Shown here piece by piece: positions 28,659 to 39,000 of a DNA stretch of 64,000 nucleotides (positions are counted from its first letter, which is position 1; every line of letters starts with the position of its first letter). The stretch lies in the NCBI GenBank assembly GCA_963817885.1, contig CAWFQE010000005.1, positions 62,001 to 126,000 on the forward strand, written 5' to 3'. The notes under the pieces are model-generated. The model was not told the DNA's origin, ran no database searches, and saw only the letters and a program-made list of their open reading frames with translations. Made by a program: the position numbers and the translations under genes. The stretch is from CAVOHU01 sp963817885 (GTDB taxonomy: Bacteria; Acidobacteriota; Vicinamibacteria; Vicinamibacterales; JAKQTR01).

Positions 28659-29861
28659 CTACTTGGCCTTGCCGGATTTCTTGAGCTCCATCAGGATGGC
28701 CATGTCGAACAGCTGCGGCGGCAGGCCGCCTTCCAGCTTCACCCCGTTGATGAAGAAGGTCGGGGTCACGCGGATGCCGAGCACCGTCGCCAGCGCGATG
28801 TCGCCTTTCACCTGGTTCAGGACCGACTGGTACTGGACGTCATAATCCAGCACGCCCCCGACTTCCTGCGCGGCCTGCCGCACAACCGTCGGGGTCAGCA
28901 TGCTGTGGTTGCGGTACAGCCAGTCTTCCATGGCCTCGCCCTTCCCATGGAGGCGCGCCAGCCGGACGGCGACAGCCGCCCCGCAGGCCGCCTCGTGGAC
29001 GTCGCGCGGCAGGTTGCTGTTGCACTCCCGCTGGAGCGGGTAATCCTTGGAGACGAACTTCACCTGCCCCGGGTATTCCGCCTGGTACTTGGCGAGGATG
29101 TCCCTGTAGTCCAGGTAGCTCTGCGCACAGGCGGGACACTGGAAGTCGGTGAACTTCACGATCAGCACCGCGGCGCCGTCCGCCGAGATCGGAATCGGGA
29201 CGCGCGGCGCGTTCTCCCAGCCGCGGACGAACTCGCTTTGTCGATCCGGTGGGGTCGCCTCCTGGGCGGACTGCGACTGCTGGGCCGCCTGCTCGCCGCG
29301 AGGATAGAAGGCCAGCGTCGTGGTAATCGCCGCGAGGAACACGATCATCGTGACGAGGGCAACAGGGCTGCCGAGAACGGCTTTGAGATCACGCAAAGCT
29401 CGACGGGGTAGGCTGGTCATGGGAAACGAGGTCCTTGCTCCTGAGAGCAGAAAAATGCCGGTCACCGCCACATAGGTGACCAGGCACAGCAGGCACACGG
29501 TCTTGAGCACGACAAACGCCGCGTACGCGAGGTACATCACACCGCCAAGAGCCACGGTCGACAGCGCGAAGACGTAGCCGGTCACGTTCTCGACGACCGG
29601 CTGCGGGCCCCGAGCCGCGGCCGTCAGCAGCATGAGCACCAGAACGTACCAGAACGCCCCGAGAATCGCGACCGGGAAGCCGGCGACCGTCGAGTAGCGG
29701 CTCTGGTAGACGGTCGTGCAGCTGACCGTCGCGCTGACATCGCAGAAACTCGAATATCCGGGGTGGTGCACCAGCTGGTAGTGGACCCAGGCCGACATGA
29801 GCGAGGTCACCAGGCCGGCCAGGGCCAACAGGAACAGCACGCGGCGAACGGTTATCGTCAT
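28659..29861 (-). CDS. VKOR-DsbA fusion (disulphide-forming membrane oxidoreductase)
   Basis: 400-aa protein from ATG 29861. Residues 1-185 are a vitamin K epoxide reductase domain with several membrane helices, the outer cysteine pair Cys40/Cys48 and the quinone-linked CLLC (Cys123/Cys126). After a hydrophobic segment and a Gln/Ser-rich linker, residues about 220-400 form an exported DsbA/thioredoxin-like domain with CPAC (Cys242/Cys245) and the cis-Pro in RVTPTFFING. Such fusions oxidise cysteines of exported proteins and pass electrons to quinone. It lies 128 bases behind the second pilin gene, and both pilins carry two cysteines, so they are plausible substrates. Confidence 0.92.
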   Translation of the reverse strand: MTITVRRVLFLLALAGLVTSLMSAWVHYQLVHHPGYSSFCDVSATVSCTTVYQSRYSTVAGFPVAILGAFWYVLVLMLLTAAARGPQPVVENVTGYVFALSTVALGGVMYLAYAAFVVLKTVCLLCLVTYVAVTGIFLLSGARTSFPMTSLPRRALRDLKAVLGSPVALVTMIVFLAAITTTLAFYPRGEQAAQQSQSAQEATPPDRQSEFVRGWENAPRVPIPISADGAAVLIVKFTDFQCPACAQSYLDYRDILAKYQAEYPGQVKFVSKDYPLQRECNSNLPRDVHEAACGAAVAVRLARLHGKGEAMEDWLYRNHSMLTPTVVRQAAQEVGGVLDYDVQYQSVLNQVKGDIALATVLGIRVTPTFFINGVKLEGGLPPQLFDMAILMELKKSGKAK

Positions 29862-29989
29862 GGAGATCCGCTGACGCCAACGACGGGTGTGGCTCACGAG
29901 AGTTGTAACGATTAACGCGCGGAACGTCAAGCGGGCGCTTGCGTGGCGGTGGCGACAGGCCCTCTGGCGGGAGACGGGCGGGAGGATTG

Positions 29990-30541
29990 CTACTTGATGG
30001 GCACCGCGCCGGCCGGCGCCGTCGTGTCGGTCATCGCGAGCGGCACCAGCTGGGTGGCCTGCCACACCACGCCGCCGGTGTTGGTGCCAAACGCACGCGT
30101 GCCGGCGCCGACGGTCGGCGTGGCGGTCGCCCAGTACGCTGAGGTCGCGGCTCCAGGTCCGAGCCCGTTGCAGGTCCCGGGCGCCGAGGCGACGGGTCCG
30201 CCGGTGCTGCCCATCGTGATGGTGTACTGGCTCTTGACGACGGACGCCGCACCAGTCAGGTCCGGCGAGAGAAACGGCGTCGCGCCGGGGAGCGCCATCC
30301 CGAGCGCGGGAAGGGTGGGCGCGAAGTACCCGGATCCACAGGTCGTCGCGTAGACGAACTGCGCGCTGTTGATGGTGCGCATCGACCCGATGGCCGACGC
30401 CTCGGCGCCTGCCTGGCGGGCGCCGAGCAATCCAGGGATCGCCATCGCTGCGAGCACGCCGAGAATGGTCACAACAATCAGCAACTCGATCAACGTGAAT
30501 CCGCTGGAGTCGCTGGCTGTCGTTGTGGGCTTCCTCTGCAT
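29990..30541 (-). CDS. Second type IV pilin
   Basis: Prepilin of 183 aa from ATG 30541. A 14-residue leader ends in SSG, then FTLIELLIVVTILGVL with Glu+5: a class IVa-like cleavage and assembly helix. The globular part parallels the pilin at 30865-31383 (ASAIGSMRTINSAQ, ATPFLSPDLTGA, GTRAFGTNTGG), so the two arose by tandem duplication. Cysteines at residues 68 and 124 align with those of the other pilin and probably form a disulphide. No clear promoter precedes it; it may be read through from pilA. Confidence 0.9.
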   Translation of the reverse strand: MQRKPTTTASDSSGFTLIELLIVVTILGVLAAMAIPGLLGARQAGAEASAIGSMRTINSAQFVYATTCGSGYFAPTLPALGMALPGATPFLSPDLTGAASVVKSQYTITMGSTGGPVASAPGTCNGLGPGAATSAYWATATPTVGAGTRAFGTNTGGVVWQATQLVPLAMTDTTAPAGAVPIK

Positions 30542-30792
30542 GATGCCGCTCCGCTAGTCCTCCCGCGGGCAGAACCCGACCGGGTTGCCGTCATCCTCTG
30601 CCGCCATCGTGCGGTTCGGCGACGAAACGCCACCGCACGGTATATCGGACGATAGGCGACTGAAAACGAGATTCGGGCACCGCAACAAGACGAATGTACC
30701 GGTTGTGGTGGGCCCATATCGCTGGGCCTGCGGGCTCCGCGCGCCAGCGGCCGCAGCAGGATGGGTCCGGGACGCCGACCGCTCTTGCGAGG

Positions 30793-30829
30793 CGCGAGGG
30801 GCGCCTGTCCGTTGCAGGCGTCCCTCGCG
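30793..30829 (-). terminator. 15-bp stem-loop between the two pilin genes
   Basis: Arms 30793-30807 and 30815-30829 pair over 15 bp with a single G-T position and a 7-base loop, 36 bases after the pilA stop. No U-run follows on the minus strand. It may attenuate read-through or stabilise the abundant pilA mRNA. The rest of the 323-base gap (30542-30864) shows no gene or convincing promoter. Confidence 0.5.
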
Positions 30830-30864
30830 ATCGCGTGCCGTGCCGAATGAGGTCTTACGCGCGA

Positions 30865-31383
30865 CTACTGGATCGGCGTGCCGATGTTGGTCGAGTTGTC
30901 GGTCACCGCGGGTGCGACCATGCCCGTCGCGAAGAAGATCGTGCCCGTCGTGTTCGTGCCGAATGCACGCGCGCCGCCGCCGGCCATCGGGGTCGCCGTC
31001 GCGTTGTAGCCCTGGTTCACGACGCCGCCGTTGCAGGACGCCGGAGCGCCGGCTGCCGCCACGCTGGCACCCATCGCGATCGTGAAACCGCTCTTGATGG
31101 CCGTAACCCCACCGGTCAAGTCCGGGCTGAGGAACGGGGTCCCGCCGGTCGGCGCCAGGCCCAGGTTCGGCAGATCCGGCGCGTAGAAGCCGTTGCCGCA
31201 GCTGGCCGCGTAGGTCGACTGCGCGCTGTTGATGGCTCGCAGCGAGCCAATGGCCGACGCCTCATTGCCCGACTGCCGTGCGCGCAGGAGGCCCGGCACG
31301 GCGATGGCTGCGATGATGCCGATGATCGCGACGACAATCAGCAGCTCGATCAGCGTGAAACCCTTGTTGTTATTGAACTTCAT
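30865..31383 (-). CDS. pilA: Type IV major pilin candidate
   Basis: Prepilin of 172 aa. ATG 31383 has an excellent AAGGAG about 7 bases upstream. The short leader MKFNNNKG precedes FTLIELLIVVAIIGIIAA, cut by PilD to give Phe+1 and Glu+5. Cys62 and Cys117 probably bond the globular domain. Its own sigma-54 promoter (31500-31514), strong ribosome site and position right after pilS-pilR make it the best major-pilin candidate. The neighbour at 29990 is a diverged copy. Confidence 0.92.
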   Translation of the reverse strand: MKFNNNKGFTLIELLIVVAIIGIIAAIAVPGLLRARQSGNEASAIGSLRAINSAQSTYAASCGNGFYAPDLPNLGLAPTGGTPFLSPDLTGGVTAIKSGFTIAMGASVAAAGAPASCNGGVVNQGYNATATPMAGGGARAFGTNTTGTIFFATGMVAPAVTDNSTNIGTPIQ

Positions 31384-31499
31384 CGATCCGCTCCTTGAGA
31401 CTGACATGCGAGTTTACGATTCCGCCGTGCCTTGACTGCCGCCGGCTTCTATTTGTCTGGCCGGGCGTAACATCCATCAGCGATGCACCTGACCAGATA

Positions 31500-31514
31500 G
31501 CAAGGCCGGTGCCA
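31500..31514 (-). promoter_or_regulatory. Sigma-54 promoter of pilA
   Basis: Minus strand TGGCAC (31514-31509), 5-base spacer, TTGC (31503-31500) followed by TA: a full match to the TGGCAC-N5-TTGCW consensus. Start of transcription would be near 31488, giving a leader of about 105 bases to the pilA ATG. The pilR product just upstream is a GAFTGA-type sigma-54 activator. Confidence 0.85.
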
Positions 31515-31532
31515 CGGCGGCACGTCTCACCA

Positions 31533-31567
31533 GTTGTTATGTAACTCTAGCCTGGACAACATGTTAC
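31533..31567 (-). promoter_or_regulatory. Candidate PilR activator site upstream of pilA
   Basis: Two interlocked inverted repeats, GTTGT (31533-31537) with ACAAC (31556-31560) and GTAAC (31541-31545) with GTTAC (31563-31567), lie 20-55 bases upstream of the -24 element, within reach of an enhancer-binding protein. The remaining bases up to 31761 hold no gene. Confidence 0.35.
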
Positions 31568-31761
31568 CGCCGTTGCCCTCAGTCGGGATCCCGGCTCAGC
31601 GCCAACGCTGTGACGCGATTTGTCAATTCTATTGCCACTAATTGTCAGTAGCGGCTGTGTTGGACGGTCGCCGCCCTCCGTTCCAGCTGCACGTCGAAGC
31701 CGGGAGGATCCGCCGCGACTCCGTGCGATCGGAGGGGTCGCGTCGCCGGCACACGTCACGC

Positions 31762-33180
<1,419 letters not shown>

Positions 33181-33187
33181 CTGGTTT

Positions 33188-34831
33188 TCAACCGGCGCTC
33201 TCGGGCATCTGCACGGGGAGTCGGACCTGCACGGTGGTGCCTTCACCGAGCTTCGACTTGACGTGGATCTCCCCGTTGTAGTCGCTGACGATCCGGTGCA
33301 CGATCGCCATGCCGAGCCCGGAACCCCTGGCAAACGAGCCACGGAAGGGCTGGAAGATCGCGTCCAGTTCATCCTCCGGGATGCCCACGCCTTCGTCCTG
33401 GACGGTCAGGACGGCCCGGGAGCGCCCGTTCTGTTCGAGCCGCGCGCTCAGGCTCAGGCGCCCGCCGCCGGGCATGGCGCGCAGGCCGTTGGTCGCGAGA
33501 TTCCAGACGATCTGCCGGACCTGGCCCTCGTCGGCATCACACCACACCGGATCGTCCGGCGCATCGACGTCGACGACGTGCTGATCGTGGACCTCGGCGC
33601 TGTTCCGCAACAGCAGCGCCGTGTCCTTGAGCAGCGGGCGCAGGTCGAGACGGGAAATGCCGAATCGCTGCGGACGGGCGTACGCCATGAACCCGCGAAT
33701 GGTCTGGTTCAGCCGCTCGGACTCGCGCAGGACGATGTCCATCAGCTGGGCCTGTTCCTCGGTGAGCGGCAACTCCTTGCGCAGCACCTGTATCGACCCC
33801 GACATGGACGCGAGCGGGTTGCGGATCTCGTGGGCGATGCCGGCCGCCATCTCGCCGACCGCGGCGAGGCGCTGCTGGATGCGCGCGTCCCGCTCCAGCT
33901 TCTTCGTGGCGGTGATGTCCTGGAACGTGAACAGGAAACCGGAGGGGCCACGCGTGGTGACCAGGTGGGTCGCACTGATGCCGACGTCGAGCTTCGGTCC
34001 CCTCGCGGTCTGAAACAGGTACTCGGCGCGGCGGTTGAGCGGCGTGCTGCCGGCGGCCACCAGGCCTTCCTCGTACCCGGCGGGCAGCTGCATCACCTCG
34101 GAGACCTGATGACCGACCACGGCGTCGCGCGCCAATCCCGTGACGGCCTCTGCCGTGCGGTTGAAGGTCACCACGCGGCCCTCGAGGTCGGTCGTGACCA
34201 CGCCCATCGTCAGGCTGTCGATGATGTGCTGGTTGAGCGCCTGCAGGGCGGCAATCTCGGTCGAGGCCCGCGCCAGCCTCACGTCGGCGTGGCGGAGCCG
34301 CTCGGCGAGCGAGCCGCTGAGGAACCCCACCGCCAGGAACCCCAGGAGGTTGATGGCAACGGTGTATTGGGCGACCTGAATCGGCGGCAGCGGCACGGCC
34401 AGCCCGGCGTCGGGCGAATAGAGGTACTGGGCGCCGACCAGCCCGGCATAGAGCACCGTGCTGAACACCGCGACCAGAATGCCTCCGCGCCTCAGCTGCA
34501 GGGCGCTGGCCGCGATGATCGGCAGCACGTAAAGGGAGGAAAAGTAGCTGGCGACCCCGCCCGTGATCCAGATGAAGGCGGACACGATGAGGGCATCGGC
34601 CGCCAGTTGCAGGTCGATGTACCAGGCCCACCGCTCCGCCAGGCGCAGGGTGCCGGCATAGACCGCCGAAAGCGCGAAGGTGACGCCGATCAGCACGTAG
34701 AGCTGGCCGGACAGCGATCCGGCCCCGGCGTTCACCTCGAGCAGGATGGCGGAGCCGAGCAGGATGGTGCTGACGATCAGGCGGACGACCATCAGCGCCA
34801 CGAGCTTGCGGCGCTCGGTGCGCTCGCGCAT
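33188..34831 (-). CDS. pilS: Sensor histidine kinase PilS
   Basis: Membrane kinase of 547 aa from ATG 34831; GTG 34840 would add three residues. Six predicted N-terminal helices (from LVALMVVRLIVSTILLGSAI to INLLGFLAVGFLSGS) are followed by a PAS domain (QHIIDSLTMGVVTTDLEGRVVTFN), a dimerisation domain with phospho-acceptor His in GIAHEIRNPLASM, and a HATPase with N-box NLATNGLRAM, VQDEGVGIP and GSGLGMAIVHRIV. In other bacteria PilS senses unassembled pilin in the membrane through these helices. Upstream partner of pilR with a 7-base gap. Confidence 0.94.
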   Translation of the reverse strand: MRERTERRKLVALMVVRLIVSTILLGSAILLEVNAGAGSLSGQLYVLIGVTFALSAVYAGTLRLAERWAWYIDLQLAADALIVSAFIWITGGVASYFSSLYVLPIIAASALQLRRGGILVAVFSTVLYAGLVGAQYLYSPDAGLAVPLPPIQVAQYTVAINLLGFLAVGFLSGSLAERLRHADVRLARASTEIAALQALNQHIIDSLTMGVVTTDLEGRVVTFNRTAEAVTGLARDAVVGHQVSEVMQLPAGYEEGLVAAGSTPLNRRAEYLFQTARGPKLDVGISATHLVTTRGPSGFLFTFQDITATKKLERDARIQQRLAAVGEMAAGIAHEIRNPLASMSGSIQVLRKELPLTEEQAQLMDIVLRESERLNQTIRGFMAYARPQRFGISRLDLRPLLKDTALLLRNSAEVHDQHVVDVDAPDDPVWCDADEGQVRQIVWNLATNGLRAMPGGGRLSLSARLEQNGRSRAVLTVQDEGVGIPEDELDAIFQPFRGSFARGSGLGMAIVHRIVSDYNGEIHVKSKLGEGTTVQVRLPVQMPESAG

Positions 34832-34840
34832 ACGCTCCAC

Positions 34841-36055
34841 CTAACCGGTCAACTTGCTGATCAGATCGAAGATCGGCATGTACATCGCGATCACGATCCC
34901 GCCGACCACGCCGCCCAGGAACGCGATGAGCAGCGGTTCCATCAACGTCAGGAGGCCGGCGACGGCGGTATCGACCTCTTCCTCGTAGAAATCGGCGATC
35001 TTCGCCAGCATCGTGTCCAATGCGCCCGTGGCCTCGCCGACGGCGATCATCTGGCTGACCATCGACGGAAAGACGCCGGTGTCCTTGAGCGGCGCGGAGA
35101 TGGTCTCGCCGCGCTCGATGCTCTTGCGGGTGGCGAGCACGGCATCCTCGACGATGGCGTTGCCGGCGGTCTTCGCGGTGATGTCGAGCCCGTCCAGGAT
35201 GGGCACGCCCGAGCTGATCAGGGTCGACAGCGTGCGGCAGAACCTGGCCACGGCGATCTTCCTGAGGATGAGGCCGATCACCGGCGCCTTCAGCGAGAGG
35301 CGGTCGATCGCGTGGCGTCCCCCGTCGGTCGCGTAGTACTGGCGCAGCCCGATGACGAGCGCCGTGATGCCCACGGCGATGAAGGGCAGGAACCGGATCA
35401 GGGTATTGCTCAGCCAGATCACGACCAGGGTCGGCAGCGGCAGGGTCGCGCCCAGGCCGGCGAACAGCGAGGCGAAGGTCGGGATGACCTTCCACAGGAT
35501 GACCGCGACCACGATGATGGCGATCGAGATGACCGCGGTCGGGTAGATCATCGCCGACTTGACCTGGGCCTTCAGCTTGACGTTCTTCTCGATGTAGACG
35601 GCCAGCCGCTTCAGGATCGTGTCGAGGATGCCGCCCGCCTCGCCGGCGGCCACCATGTTGGTGAACAGCGGATCGAAGGTCCTCGGATGCTTGCGCATCG
35701 CGTCGGCCAGGGACTGGCCGCCTTCCACGTCCGAGCGGGTCTGCAGGATCACCGCGGCGAAGTTCTTGTCCTCCTCCTGGTTGCCCAGGATCTCGAGGCA
35801 CTGCACCAGGGGCAGCCCGGCGTCGATCATGACCGAGAACTGCCGGGTGAAGACCGCCAGGTTCTTCGAGTTGACCCGCTTGCCGGCCTTGCCGCGCTTC
35901 GCCTGATCGGCCTTCGCCTTGGTGGGGGTGATCTTGGTCACCAGCACCTGCTCGCGGCGGAGCACGGCGACCGCGCTTTCCATGGTTTCGGCGATCCGTT
36001 CGCCCGAGACCGTCTCGCCCCCGCGTGTCCGTCCGGTGTAGGAGAAGGTCGGCAT
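34841..36055 (-). CDS. pilC: Type IV pilus inner-membrane platform protein PilC
   Basis: Polytopic GspF-family protein of 404 aa that couples the PilB/PilT motors to pilin assembly. It has two T2SSF domains: FTRQFSVMIDAGLPLVQCLEIL with GEAGGILDTILKRLA, and FCRTLSTLISSGVPILDGLDI with GEATGALDTMLAKIADFYEEEVD. Membrane segments include AVISIAIIVVAVILWKVIP and PLLIAFLGGVVGGIVIAMYMP. It ends 10 bases before the pilS ATG and starts 13 bases after pilT, all in one transcript. Confidence 0.96.
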   Translation of the reverse strand: MPTFSYTGRTRGGETVSGERIAETMESAVAVLRREQVLVTKITPTKAKADQAKRGKAGKRVNSKNLAVFTRQFSVMIDAGLPLVQCLEILGNQEEDKNFAAVILQTRSDVEGGQSLADAMRKHPRTFDPLFTNMVAAGEAGGILDTILKRLAVYIEKNVKLKAQVKSAMIYPTAVISIAIIVVAVILWKVIPTFASLFAGLGATLPLPTLVVIWLSNTLIRFLPFIAVGITALVIGLRQYYATDGGRHAIDRLSLKAPVIGLILRKIAVARFCRTLSTLISSGVPILDGLDITAKTAGNAIVEDAVLATRKSIERGETISAPLKDTGVFPSMVSQMIAVGEATGALDTMLAKIADFYEEEVDTAVAGLLTLMEPLLIAFLGGVVGGIVIAMYMPIFDLISKLTG

Positions 36056-36068
36056 GTCGCTCTACCCC

Positions 36069-37187
36069 TTAGTGGCGCGGAGGCGCGCCCGGCCGGCTCA
36101 GTCCGGCACCAGGCACGATGCCGACGCCACGGTTCATCATGTCTATGAGCTCGTCCTTCAGCGACGAGGCGGAGAGCGCCGTGTCCCGCGAGATCTGGCG
36201 CGCGAAAAACAGCGAGGCCAGCGACTGGTTGAAGGTCTGGGACCCGATCTTCTCCTGCCCCGCCTGCATCGAGGAGTAGATCTGGTGGATCTTGTCCTCG
36301 CGGACCAGGTTCCGGATGGCGGGGGTCGGGATCAGGATCTCCAGCGCAAGGCAGCGCCCGGCGCCGTTGGTCTTCGGCAGCAGCGACTGGCAGACGATCC
36401 CCTCGAGCACCATCGACAGCTGCGTGCGGATCTGGCTCTGCTGGTGCGAGGGGAAGATGTCGACGATGCGGTTGATCGTCTGCGCGGCGGAGTTGGTGTG
36501 CAGCGTCGCGAAGGTCAGGTGGCCCGTCTCGGCGATGCGCAGCGCGGCCTCGACCGTCTCGAAGTCCCGCATCTCGCCGATGAGCACGATGTCGGGATCC
36601 TCGCGCAGCGCCGCGCGCAGCGCCGGGGCGAAGCCGAGCGTGTCGCTCTGCACTTCCCGCTGGTTGACGATGCAGCCCTTGTGCGGGTGAATGAACTCGA
36701 TCGGATCCTCGATGGTGAGGATGTGCTGGGCGCGCTCGATGTTGATCTTGTCGATCATCGCAGCGAGCGTCGTCGACTTGCCGCTGCCGGTCGGGCCGGT
36801 CACCAGCACCAGGCCCCTCGGCCGCTCGGCGAGCTGAACCACCACGTCGGGCAGGCCGAGCTCGCGGAACGACTTGACCTTTTCGGGCACCAGCCGGTAG
36901 ACGGCGGCCACGGCGCCGCGCTGGTTGAAGACGTTGCAGCGGAAACGGGCCAGGCCGCGCACGCCGAAGGAGAAGTCGAGCTCGAGGGATTCCTCGAACC
37001 GCTTCTTCTGGGCGTCGGTCAGCACGCTGTAGGCGAGCTGCTTGGTGTCGGCCGGCGTCAGGTCTGGCAGCGCGAGCCGCTGGAGCCGTCCGTGCACGCG
37101 CACCTGGGGCGGCGTGGCGCTGGTGATATGGAGATCGGACGCATCCATCTCCAGCGTCGTCTTGAGCAGCTCGGGCAGTGTCGCCAT
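36069..37187 (-). CDS. pilT: Pilus retraction ATPase PilT
   Basis: Hexameric motor of 372 aa from ATG 37187. It shows the N-terminal DASDLHITSATPPQVRVHG, Walker A GPTGSGKSTTLA, the Asp box EDPIEFIH, Walker B region DPDIVLIGEMRD, the His box TGHLTFATLHTN and the AIRNLVRE motif specific to PilT (AIRNLIRE). Compared with the 345-aa form, a short Gly/Pro-rich tail follows. Placed between pilB and pilC as in Myxococcus and Geobacter. Expected to power twitching motility by depolymerising pili. Confidence 0.97.
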   Translation of the reverse strand: MATLPELLKTTLEMDASDLHITSATPPQVRVHGRLQRLALPDLTPADTKQLAYSVLTDAQKKRFEESLELDFSFGVRGLARFRCNVFNQRGAVAAVYRLVPEKVKSFRELGLPDVVVQLAERPRGLVLVTGPTGSGKSTTLAAMIDKINIERAQHILTIEDPIEFIHPHKGCIVNQREVQSDTLGFAPALRAALREDPDIVLIGEMRDFETVEAALRIAETGHLTFATLHTNSAAQTINRIVDIFPSHQQSQIRTQLSMVLEGIVCQSLLPKTNGAGRCLALEILIPTPAIRNLVREDKIHQIYSSMQAGQEKIGSQTFNQSLASLFFARQISRDTALSASSLKDELIDMMNRGVGIVPGAGLSRPGAPPRH

Positions 37188-37213
37188 CACGTCACCTGCA
37201 GCGGGACCGGGGG

Positions 37214-38962
37214 TTAGTTGACCGTCTCCCGAACAACCTCTTCGATGGTCGTGACGCCTTCGCGGATCTTCGTGAGGCCGCTCTGCCGGAGCGTCAACAT
37301 GCCTTCCTCGACGGCCTTGCGCCGAAGCTCGAGGCTCGAGGCGCCGACCAGGATCAGCTCGCGCAGCGCCTCGGAGATCTCCATGACTTCGTAGAGGCCG
37401 ACGCGTCCCTTGTAGCCGGTGCCGTTGCACCGCTCGCACCCGGCGCCCTTCTGGGGCACCACGACGCGCGCGTCGTCCGGGGTATAGCCGACCTTGACCA
37501 GCGCCGCCGGCGGCACCGGGTTGGGCGCCTTGCACTGCGTGCAGATTCGCCGGACCAGCCGCTGGGCGCAGATCAGGTTGACCGAGCTCGACACGAGGAA
37601 CGGCTCGATCCCCATGTTCATCAGGCGGCTGATCGTGCTCGGCGCATCGTTGGTGTGCAGCGTGGACAGGACGAGGTGGCCGGTGAGGGCGGCCTTGACG
37701 GCAATCTCGGCCGTTTCGAAGTCGCGGATCTCGCCGACCAGTACGATGTTGGGATCCTGCCGGAGGAAGGCCCGGAGCGCGGCCGCGAAATTCAGGCCGA
37801 TGTTCTCCCGGATCTGAACCTGGTTGACGCCGACCAGGTTGAACTCGACCGGGTCTTCCGCCGTCATGATGTTGGTTTCGGGCGTGTTGATGCGGGAGAT
37901 CGACGAGTACAGCGTGTTGGTCTTGCCGCTGCCGGTCGGGCCCGTCACGAGCACCATGCCCCACGGCTTCTGAATGGCCGCCTCGAACCGCGCCAGCGAC
38001 GCGGCCTCGAAGCCGAGCTTGGTCATGTCGAGCATCAGCTTGTCGCGGTCGAGCAGCCGCATGACGATCTTCTCGCCGAAGAGGGTCGGCAGGACCGACA
38101 CGCGGAAATCGATCTCCTTCGACTGGCCGTTGTCGTTGTACCGGATCTTGATGCGGCCGTCCTGGGGCAGGCGCTTCTCCGCGATGTCGAGCTTCGCCAT
38201 GATCTTCACGCGCGAGGTGATCGCGTCGCGAAACTTCATGGGCGGGTTCATGATGTTGTAGAGCACGCCATCGACGCGGTACCGGACCCGCAGTTCTTTC
38301 TCGTAGGGCTCGATGTGGATGTCGCTCGCGCCCTTGTGAATGGCCGACATCAGCAGGACGTTGACCAGCCGGATGACCGGCGCCTCTTCGCCCTGCCGCA
38401 TCAGCGCTTCGACGTTGATCTCCTCGAGATCTTCGAGGACTTCCACGTCGGCTTCGGTCGCGGTCGGCATCTCCTCGAGCGCCCGGGTCGCCGCATCGAG
38501 CGCGCTCGGGCCCCCGCCCTGCCCGACGGGCCGCCCCGCGGTCGCGTAGTACTTCTGGATCGCTTCGGTGACCGAGCTCTCCGAGGCCACGACCGGCTCG
38601 ACGTTGTAGCCCGTCATGAACTTGATGTCGTCCATGGCGAACACGTTGGTCGGGTCCGTCATGGCGATGGTCAGCGTGGCGCCGGCGCGGCTGAGCGGGA
38701 CGATCTGATATTTCTGTGCGGTCTCGGCGGGAATCAGCTTGATGACCGACGGATCGATCTCGAACTGCGACAGATTGATCGAAGGCACGCCGTACTGCTT
38801 CGACAGCAGGCCGGTGATTTCCTCGTCGCGGACCACACCCATCTTGACCAGGTTGTGGCCGAGCTTTCCCCCGTTGAGCTTCTGGTAGTTCAGCGCTTCT
38901 TGAAGCTGCTCCGGGGTGATCCGGCGCTCCTTGAGGAGGAGCTCACCAATCCGTACAGGCAT
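37214..38962 (-). CDS. pilB: Pilus extension ATPase PilB
   Basis: Assembly motor of 582 aa. The N-terminal MshEN/GspE-N domain begins MPVRIGELLLKERRITPEQ, which fixes ATG 38962 as the start. A linker follows, then the ATPase with Walker A GPTGSGKT, Asp box AEDPVEF, Walker B DPNIVLVGEIRDFETAEIA and His box TGHLVLSTLHTN. The zinc-binding cysteines CTQC and CERC (about residues 460-500) identify it as an extension rather than a retraction ATPase. First gene of the pilus cluster; its promoter lies only about 10 bases upstream. Confidence 0.97.
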   Translation of the reverse strand: MPVRIGELLLKERRITPEQLQEALNYQKLNGGKLGHNLVKMGVVRDEEITGLLSKQYGVPSINLSQFEIDPSVIKLIPAETAQKYQIVPLSRAGATLTIAMTDPTNVFAMDDIKFMTGYNVEPVVASESSVTEAIQKYYATAGRPVGQGGGPSALDAATRALEEMPTATEADVEVLEDLEEINVEALMRQGEEAPVIRLVNVLLMSAIHKGASDIHIEPYEKELRVRYRVDGVLYNIMNPPMKFRDAITSRVKIMAKLDIAEKRLPQDGRIKIRYNDNGQSKEIDFRVSVLPTLFGEKIVMRLLDRDKLMLDMTKLGFEAASLARFEAAIQKPWGMVLVTGPTGSGKTNTLYSSISRINTPETNIMTAEDPVEFNLVGVNQVQIRENIGLNFAAALRAFLRQDPNIVLVGEIRDFETAEIAVKAALTGHLVLSTLHTNDAPSTISRLMNMGIEPFLVSSSVNLICAQRLVRRICTQCKAPNPVPPAALVKVGYTPDDARVVVPQKGAGCERCNGTGYKGRVGLYEVMEISEALRELILVGASSLELRRKAVEEGMLTLRQSGLTKIREGVTTIEEVVRETVN

Positions 38963-38972
38963 GGGTTCAGGA

Positions 38973-39000
38973 ACTATAGCGAGGTGACAATTCTTGTCAA
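38973..39000 (-). promoter_or_regulatory. Sigma-70 promoter of pilB (nearly leaderless)
   Basis: Minus strand perfect TTGACA (39000-38995), 16-base spacer, TATAGT (38978-38973). Transcription should begin near 38966, four or five bases before the pilB ATG (38962). No Shine-Dalgarno is present in front of the ATG. Confidence 0.75.
38985..38999. promoter_or_regulatory. Operator-like dyad in the pilB promoter
   Basis: Perfect inverted repeat TGACAA-TTC-TTGTCA covering the -35 hexamer and the start of the spacer. A protein bound here would block polymerase; the regulator is unknown. Confidence 0.5.
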
